10,864 nucleotides of DNA from CAZEYT01 sp964516295 (GTDB lineage: Bacteria; Verrucomicrobiota; Verrucomicrobiia; Chthoniobacterales; Terrimicrobiaceae): NCBI GenBank assembly GCA_964516295.1, contig CAZEYT010000092.1:1-10864 (forward strand). Direction: 5' to 3'. Below the pieces are notes generated by a model. It saw only the letters and a program-made list of their open reading frames with translations. It was not told the DNA's origin and did not search any database. The position numbers and the translations under genes were made by a program. Shown here piece after piece: positions 7,044 to 10,864 of this stretch (positions are counted from its first letter, which is position 1; every line of letters begins with the position of its first letter).

Positions 7044-7856
7044 GTGGCGGTGATCGCCTGGCTTCGTCACGACATCGAAGCCGCCGCGGCGGCGGGTCTT
7101 TACGTGATTCTCGATTGGCACATCACCGGGTGGCCGGATGGCTACGCCAAGCCGTCGGAGCCGGGAGAGCCGGTGGGCCTGCACGACAGCAGCTTTGCCC
7201 TCGCGGAAGATTTCTGGAACACCGCTGCGGCGGCCTTTGGCTCCAACGGGCTTGTCGCCTTCGAACTGTGGAACGAACCTGTCCGCGGCCCGGACGACTG
7301 GCGGCCCGATCCAACGGCATGGGACAGACTCCGTCCCTACCTCGGCCGCCTCACGGCCATTGTCCGCCAACACTCGGAGAACCTCGTCATCGTTACAGGC
7401 GGCAGCTGGGCTTACGGGCTCACGGGCACTCGAGAAAATCGGCCGGAGGATCTGAACACCGCCATCGCCTGGCACGTTTACGCCGGAAAGGAAGGAAACA
7501 ACGAAGCCCGGTGGGCGGCTGCTTTTGACGACCTCGACCGGGACTTTCCCGTGATCGTCACCGAATGGGGCTACGAAGAAAACGGCAAGCCTCACTACCG
7601 CGGCGGGGTGGCGGATTTTGGGTCAAAATTCGCCCGCAATTGGCTCGAGGGCCGCCGCCTGCACTGGGTCGCTTGGTGCTGGCATCCCACCGTCGGGCCA
7701 TCCCTCCTCCAAAAAGACTGGGCCACTCCCACGGCCTTCGGGCAGTTCGTCCTGCAGGGTCTCCGACCGAACCCTCGCCGTCCGTTGGAACCCCCGTCCT
7801 CCATGGACCGAACGGGCCGCGCCGTTCGTGATTACAGGCCGTTCGAGATCCACTGA
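7044..7856 (+). CDS. glycoside hydrolase family 5-like catalytic region (3' part of broken gene)
   Basis: This is the remainder of the gene that begins at 5818, in the same frame after the TAA at 7029-7031. WLRHDIEAAAAAGLYVILDW is the typical beta/alpha-barrel strand following the RINVHPYV element upstream. FELWNEP carries the general acid glutamate (codon 7275-7277), WHVYAG a conserved histidine, and VIVTEWGY the nucleophile glutamate (codon 7563-7565). Both GH5 catalytic glutamates are therefore present. Later, LHWVAWCWHPTVGPSLL contains the aromatic WCW pattern near the end of the barrel. Restart at the GTG at 7044 would give a 270-residue product without signal peptide or first strands, unlikely to be active. 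The predicted action is hydrolysis of beta-linked polysaccharide outside the cytoplasm. The exact substrate is unknown. The TGA at 7854-7856 lies beyond the stop of the converging phosphatase-like gene. Confidence 0.82.
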   Translation: MAVIAWLRHDIEAAAAAGLYVILDWHITGWPDGYAKPSEPGEPVGLHDSSFALAEDFWNTAAAAFGSNGLVAFELWNEPVRGPDDWRPDPTAWDRLRPYLGRLTAIVRQHSENLVIVTGGSWAYGLTGTRENRPEDLNTAIAWHVYAGKEGNNEARWAAAFDDLDRDFPVIVTEWGYEENGKPHYRGGVADFGSKFARNWLEGRRLHWVAWCWHPTVGPSLLQKDWATPTAFGQFVLQGLRPNPRRPLEPPSSMDRTGRAVRDYRPFEIH

Positions 7857-9076
7857 AAGATCTCGGTGTTGTCCCGGAAACCCGTGAAGGTTTCCGAGCC
7901 GGGGCCCTGACTCACCACGACCGCATCCTCGGCAGTGCCGATGGCCGCCGCAGTCTTGAATGCCGCGGGCTCGGCCGAGACGACACCCTCCGGGGCAGCC
8001 GTCGTTCCCGAGCCCGGACCGGTGGACCATGTGAGCGACGCCACGCCCTGCGCGTTGATTCCGAGAACGCCGGCCCCCTTGTCGTTGCGGAACGGAAAGC
8101 CATTCAATCGCAGGCCGCCCACGGCCTGTTTGCCCGCCACGATCACGAGAGCATTTTCACCGGCGTAGTCGAGCGCCTCGGCCACCGCCTGATCGAGCGC
8201 AATGATTTCACGGAGCGTGCGTTCCCCTTCGTTTTGCGTCGCGGCTTTTCCGGACAAACTCGCATCGACGACCAGGAAATAGCCCTTCGGATTGTATTGC
8301 AGGAGCTGGATCGCCTGCCGGACCATTTCGGCAAGCGTCGGCTGCGCACCGGTGGCACGGACCTCGTCGGCGAAATTCAGATTTCCCATGCTGAAAATTC
8401 CAAGCACTTTGGGCGCGCGCCAGTCCGGTGTGTTTGTAAGCTCGGATTTGTTCCGAACGATGTCGTAGCCGCGATTGCGCATTTCCAAAAGGAGGTCGCG
8501 GCCGTCTTTGCGCCGCCCTTCTTTCAAATCGGGCAAAAGATCCGCCCCGCCACCACCGAGGAGGACGTTGATCGACGACTCCGTGAGCTGGCGACCGATT
8601 TCCTCGTAGTCGAGCGGGTCACCGGTCTTGGCATAAAAGGCCGCCGCCGTAGCATCGGTGAGAGCGGCATTGGAGACGAGGCCCGTCGCCCGTCCTCGAG
8701 CCCGCGCAAGATCCATCAGGGTCGGCAGCGGCGCCCCGCCCGCATCCACGGAAAGCGAACGGTTGTTAATCTTCTTCCCGGTCGCTACGGTCGCCGCCGA
8801 CGAGGCACTGTCCGGAACCGCAAAATCATTGGCATGTGTGCTCACCAAGGCCAGATGTGCCATCCGCTCCAGCCGGAGCCGATAGTCGGCCCCGCCCTCA
8901 TAAATCCTCGCCGGCGTCAGCACCGACGGCGTCAGGTTGTCGGACAAAAACAAAATGATCGCGAATGGCTTCTGCACCACCCAGTTTACGTAAAACGCCG
9001 CTCCGAGCGCAAGAAACACGACCAGACACCCCAGCGCCAGCAGACGATTGCGCAGCTTTTTGTTCATGCGAAACAT
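7832..9076 (-). CDS. alkaline phosphatase-fold protein with lost zinc ligands (probable pseudophosphatase)
   Basis: This 414-residue protein has an N-terminal membrane anchor or uncleaved signal (about residues 11-30), so it acts outside the cytoplasm. The alkaline phosphatase superfamily order is intact: ILFLSDN (D46, matching E. coli D51), PDSASSAATVATGKK (S90, the nucleophile position S102), TDATAAAFYA (D141/T143, matching D153/T155), VLLGGGGADLLPD, and the GPGSETFTGFRDNTEIF end. The later metal ligands are gone. VEGxxID....H becomes VDASLSGKAAT (E322 to D271, D327 to G276, H331 to T280), VTADH becomes VAGKQ (D369 to K316, H370 to Q317), and HTAED becomes GTAED (H412 to G380). The Mg-side residues largely remain. 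The usual two-zinc reaction is unlikely, and a structural or sensing role is possible. Starts at 9076 and 9067 (MNKKLRN) are both plausible. Confidence 0.86.
   Translation of the reverse strand: MFRMNKKLRNRLLALGCLVVFLALGAAFYVNWVVQKPFAIILFLSDNLTPSVLTPARIYEGGADYRLRLERMAHLALVSTHANDFAVPDSASSAATVATGKKINNRSLSVDAGGAPLPTLMDLARARGRATGLVSNAALTDATAAAFYAKTGDPLDYEEIGRQLTESSINVLLGGGGADLLPDLKEGRRKDGRDLLLEMRNRGYDIVRNKSELTNTPDWRAPKVLGIFSMGNLNFADEVRATGAQPTLAEMVRQAIQLLQYNPKGYFLVVDASLSGKAATQNEGERTLREIIALDQAVAEALDYAGENALVIVAGKQAVGGLRLNGFPFRNDKGAGVLGINAQGVASLTWSTGPGSGTTAAPEGVVSAEPAAFKTAAAIGTAEDAVVVSQGPGSETFTGFRDNTEIFQWISNGL
7844..7865. terminator. perfect 7-bp hairpin at convergent gene ends
   Basis: CGAGATC (7844-7850) and GATCTCG (7859-7865) are perfect inverted repeats around the 8-base loop CACTGAAA, which contains the TGA stop of the glycosidase gene. 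The site sits in the 25-base tail-to-tail overlap region of the two converging genes. It could act as a bidirectional terminator or RNA-end stabiliser. No U-tract follows on either strand, so a classical intrinsic terminator is not proven. Confidence 0.35.
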
Positions 9077-9166
9077 TTGCGCGCCAGCCGCCCGGAGAGC
9101 AATCCCCCATTTTCAGAAGCCTAATCCGCTCCAAACGCGCCGCGGGTCCGGTTCTATTACAGAAAA

Positions 9167-9232
9167 ATGACGGTTCGAAGGTGGACATCCGCCGCCAGCT
9201 CCCGTACACCACACGAAAACCCCGAACCATGA
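9167..9232 (+). CDS. 21-codon upstream ORF overlapping the aldolase start
   Basis: An ATG at 9167, preceded by AGAAAA, opens 21 codons (MTVRRWTSAASSRTPHENPE plus a final P) that end at TGA 9230-9232. The stop overlaps the aldolase ATG at 9229 as ATGA. It could be a translational-coupling leader for the aldolase, which has no Shine-Dalgarno sequence of its own. The peptide shows no recognisable domain. A short chance ORF is a real alternative. Confidence 0.28.
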   Translation: MTVRRWTSAASSRTPHENPEP

Positions 9233-10293
9233 TCGACCAAATTCAATCCCTGCTGGGCGACAAAGCGGAGAGCCTTCTGCGTCACGAGTCGAAAACCATC
9301 TCGAAAGATCTCCTCCACCTTCCCGGTCCCGATTTTGTTGATCGCGTCTTCGCTCCGACCGACCGGAATCAACGCGTGCTCAACAACTTGAATTGGATGT
9401 ATCACACCGGCCGCCTCGCCGGCACGGGCTACATGTCCATCCTGCCCGTTGATCAAGGCATCGAACATTCCGCCGGCGCGAGCTTCGCCAAAAACCCGAT
9501 CTATTTTGATCCGGAAAATATTTTGAAGCTTGCCCTCGAAGGCGGCTGCAATGCTGTCGCCTCGACTTTTGGCGTGCTCGGCTCGGTGGCCCGCAAATAC
9601 GCGCACAAGATCCCGTTTCTGGTGAAGATCAATCACAACGAACTTCTCACCTACCCGAATTCCTTCCGAGAAATTCTCTTCGGAAAAATCAAGACCGCCC
9701 ACGACATGGGAGCCGCCGCCGTCGGGGCGACGATTTATTTTGGATCCGACGACGCCCATCGCGAGATTGTCGAAATCGCCGAGGCCTTTGCCCACGCCCA
9801 CGACCTGGGCATGGCCACCGTTCTCTGGTGTTACCTGCGGAATCCGGAGTTCAAGAAAGACAAGGATTATCACGTCTCAGCCGACCTCACCGGCCAGGCC
9901 AACCATCTCGGCGTCACCATCCAAGCCGATATCATCAAACAAAAGCTGCCGGAGAACAATGGGGGCTACAAGGCGCTCAACACCGGCTCGTCCAGCTACG
10001 GGAAACTCGACGAGCGCATTTACACCGAACTCACCACCGACCATCCCATCGACCTCTGCCGCTATCAGGTGGCCAATTGCTTCATGGGCCGCGCCGGTCT
10101 CATCAACAGCGGCGGTGCCTCGGGCGCGCACGACCTCGAGGAAGCCGTCTTCACCGCCGTCGTCAACAAACGCGCCGGCGGCACCGGCCTCATCTCCGGA
10201 CGCAAAGCCTTCCAGCGCCCCATGAGAGATGGCATCGCCCTGCTCAACGCGATTCAGAACGTTTACCTTTGCGACAAGGTCACCATTGCGTGA
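9229..10293 (+). CDS. fbaB: class I fructose-bisphosphate aldolase, DhnA/FbaB type
   Basis: This 354-residue protein catalyses reversible cleavage of fructose 1,6-bisphosphate to dihydroxyacetone phosphate and glyceraldehyde 3-phosphate through a Schiff-base lysine, in cytoplasmic glycolysis or gluconeogenesis. The DhnA/FbaB signature is clear: ILPVDQGIEH (residues 71-80), the NAVASTFGVLG stretch, FLVKINHNE (130-138), TVLWCYLRNP, VTIQADIIKQKLP (K237 is the likely Schiff-base lysine by position), CFMGRAGLINSGGASG, and GGTGLISGRKAFQRP, which forms the phosphate-binding end. The length agrees with E. coli FbaB (about 350). I chose the ATG at 9229 because similarity begins there. The frame remains open back to 8965, but that part is antisense to the phosphatase-like gene. 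No Shine-Dalgarno is visible, but a short upstream ORF overlaps the start. Confidence 0.95.
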   Translation: MIDQIQSLLGDKAESLLRHESKTISKDLLHLPGPDFVDRVFAPTDRNQRVLNNLNWMYHTGRLAGTGYMSILPVDQGIEHSAGASFAKNPIYFDPENILKLALEGGCNAVASTFGVLGSVARKYAHKIPFLVKINHNELLTYPNSFREILFGKIKTAHDMGAAAVGATIYFGSDDAHREIVEIAEAFAHAHDLGMATVLWCYLRNPEFKKDKDYHVSADLTGQANHLGVTIQADIIKQKLPENNGGYKALNTGSSSYGKLDERIYTELTTDHPIDLCRYQVANCFMGRAGLINSGGASGAHDLEEAVFTAVVNKRAGGTGLISGRKAFQRPMRDGIALLNAIQNVYLCDKVTIA

Positions 10294-10301
10294 GCGGCCC
10301 A

Positions 10302-10317
10302 AAAGCCGGACCGGTTT
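10302..10317 (+). terminator. weak inverted repeat after the aldolase gene
   Basis: AAGCCGG and CCGGTTT form a short stem (one G-T pair) with a very small loop, beginning eight bases after the aldolase stop and followed by TTTAAT. It resembles a poor intrinsic terminator. It is directly next to the presumed left boundary of the insertion element, so part of it may belong to the target site. Confidence 0.22.
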
Positions 10318-10375
10318 AATATAGAGCATTTTAAATAATATTGTAGCCGTTTTGAAATGATGTATGGTGCCTTCG

Positions 10376-10792
10376 ATGAAAGCACTTTCCATGGATTTGC
10401 GGGAACGAATCCTGTCCACCTATGACAAAGAAGACGCCACTCGGGAGCAGGTGGCCAAGCGCTATCGGGTATCGGTGGGCATGGTCAAGAAGCTCCTCCA
10501 GCAGCGGCGGCACACTGGAGACATTGGATCGCGTCGCCACCTCTGCGGGCGCAAACCGCAGATTTTGGAAAGCCACCGCAGCCGGATGCGGGAACTCGTG
10601 GCCAAGAAGCCCGATATGACTCTGGCGGAGTTGCGCGAGGCTGTGGGGCTGGACTGCACGCTGCCGGCGATCCACTACGTTTTGGAGGCCATGGGGCTCT
10701 CATATAAAAAAAGACTCTCCATGCCAGCGAGCAAGAGCGTGAAGACGTCGCGAAGGCCCGGGCGCGGTGGTGCCGCCATCAAGGGAGCATAG
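10376..10792 (+). CDS. IS630 family transposase, N-terminal helix-turn-helix part (ORFA-like)
   Basis: The start at 10376 gives MKALSMDLRERILSTYDKED, the standard IS630 N-terminus. The in-frame ATG at 10364 adds only four residues. TREQVAKRYRVSVGMVKKLL is the DNA-binding helix-turn-helix, followed by the R-RHTGDIGSRRH linker and the second helical domain (MTLAELREAVG, IHYVLEAMGLSYKK). After the A7 run at 10706-10712 this frame degenerates (RLSMPASKSV) and ends at TAG 10790-10792. The family-like sequence KTLHASEQEREDVAKARARW continues in the -1 frame and reaches IDPARL. There the first catalytic aspartate should follow shortly, but the tandem repeat begins instead. The product visible here has no DDE catalytic residues. 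Confidence 0.85.
   Translation: MKALSMDLRERILSTYDKEDATREQVAKRYRVSVGMVKKLLQQRRHTGDIGSRRHLCGRKPQILESHRSRMRELVAKKPDMTLAELREAVGLDCTLPAIHYVLEAMGLSYKKRLSMPASKSVKTSRRPGRGGAAIKGA
10706..10712 (+). promoter_or_regulatory. A7 slippage site for -1 frameshifting in the transposase
   Basis: Seven adenines follow the Ser-Tyr codons. Slipping back one base after the second AAA codon joins the helix-turn-helix frame to the KTLHASEQ frame, giving a continuous IS630-like sequence. GGAGG at 10684-10688 lies 17 bases upstream, a little far for a stimulating Shine-Dalgarno-like element. Ribosomal or transcriptional slippage on A runs is known in several IS families. A one-base sequence error in the homopolymer would look the same. 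Confidence 0.5.
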
Positions 10793-10864
10793 ACCCCGCC
10801 CGGCTCGGACACTGGGGGTCACTGGGGGTCACTGGGGGTCACTGGGGGTCACTGGGGGTCACTG
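10711..10864 (+). CDS. IS630 transposase -1 frame continuation, truncated at the window edge
   Basis: The -1 frame reads KTLHASEQEREDVAKARARW, CRHQGSIDPARLG, and then passes into the 10-bp repeat as HWGSLGVTGG without a stop. The first part is typical IS630 sequence leading to the DDE domain. The change at GHWGS falls just where a strand ending in the first catalytic aspartate is expected. The transposase is therefore disrupted, or the assembly is wrong, at 10810. Confidence 0.6.
10810..10864. repeat. 10-bp G-rich tandem repeat (CACTGGGGGT), five and a half copies
   Basis: Five perfect copies of CACTGGGGGT are followed by CACTG at the window edge. Copy number beyond the edge is unknown. Each unit has one G5 tract (first at 10814-10818, last at 10854-10858), separated by the 5-base loop TCACT, which fits the standard G-quadruplex motif on the plus strand. 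Because 10 is not a multiple of three, all three forward frames read the same ten residues cyclically (HWGSLGVTGG) and none contains a stop, whereas the reverse strand does contain stops. The perfect identity suggests recent expansion or an assembly artefact. Confidence 0.95.

Larger units (their letters stand above)
10320..10864 (+). mobile_element. IS630-type insertion sequence, left part only
   Basis: The AT-rich stretch from about 10317 to 10360 contrasts sharply with the GC-rich surroundings and looks like an IS left end. It contains several TA dinucleotides (IS630 elements insert at TA) and an imperfect inverted repeat (CATTTTAAAT at 10328 and TTTTGAAATG at 10351). It is followed at once by an IS630-like transposase start. 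The exact boundary is an estimate, because the right end lies outside the window or was replaced by the tandem repeat from 10810. Confidence 0.65.

Noticed and set aside
8965..9228. Open reading frame extending the aldolase upstream by 88 codons
   Set aside because: It has no aldolase-like sequence, runs antisense to the start of the phosphatase-like gene, and FbaB proteins normally begin near the ATG at 9229.
10810..10864. CRISPR array
   Set aside because: The units are 10 bp, perfectly contiguous and without spacers, and no cas genes are present.

Overview
The window is a GC-rich (roughly 60% by eye), densely packed bacterial segment. The gene set points to Verrucomicrobiota or a neighbouring PVC-group lineage: a Gfo/Idh/MocA oxidoreductase paired with a sugar phosphate isomerase/epimerase, LemA next to DUF2207, DUF2062, a DhnA-type class I aldolase, and few Shine-Dalgarno sites. 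This placement rests on gene content only, with no marker gene.

Layout. (1) 120-1953, plus strand: a two-gene sugar-catabolism unit, a Gfo/Idh/MocA dehydrogenase carrying two mutually compensating frameshifts, then an intact TIM-barrel sugar isomerase/epimerase. (2) 5718-1958, minus strand: a five-gene envelope operon (DUF2062 protein, multi-pass membrane protein, 81-residue unknown protein, LemA, DUF2207). Every junction is a 4-base ATGA stop/start overlap, so translational coupling is expected. It meets the sugar unit tail to tail with 4 bases between the stop codons. (3) 5818-7856, plus strand: a secreted parallel beta-helix plus GH5-like glycosidase gene, broken by one frameshift and one in-frame TAA. 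(4) 9076-7832, minus strand: an alkaline-phosphatase-fold protein that keeps the nucleophile serine but has lost five metal ligands, so it is probably a pseudophosphatase. (5) 9229-10293, plus strand: an intact class I fructose-bisphosphate aldolase, preceded by a 21-codon upstream ORF whose stop overlaps the aldolase start. (6) 10320-10864: the left part of an IS630-type element with an A7 slippage site. It runs into a 10-bp G-rich tandem repeat at the window edge, before any catalytic aspartate of the transposase appears.

The glycosidase could release sugars outside the cytoplasm, the oxidoreductase/isomerase pair could modify them, and the aldolase belongs to central glycolysis or gluconeogenesis. 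That link is inference, because the genes are not one operon. The strongest candidates for something undescribed are the metal-site-stripped phosphatase homologue, the ATGA-chained membrane operon with its unknown 81-residue member, and the G-rich repeat abutting the transposase. I do not see a clear-cut new defence or mobile system.
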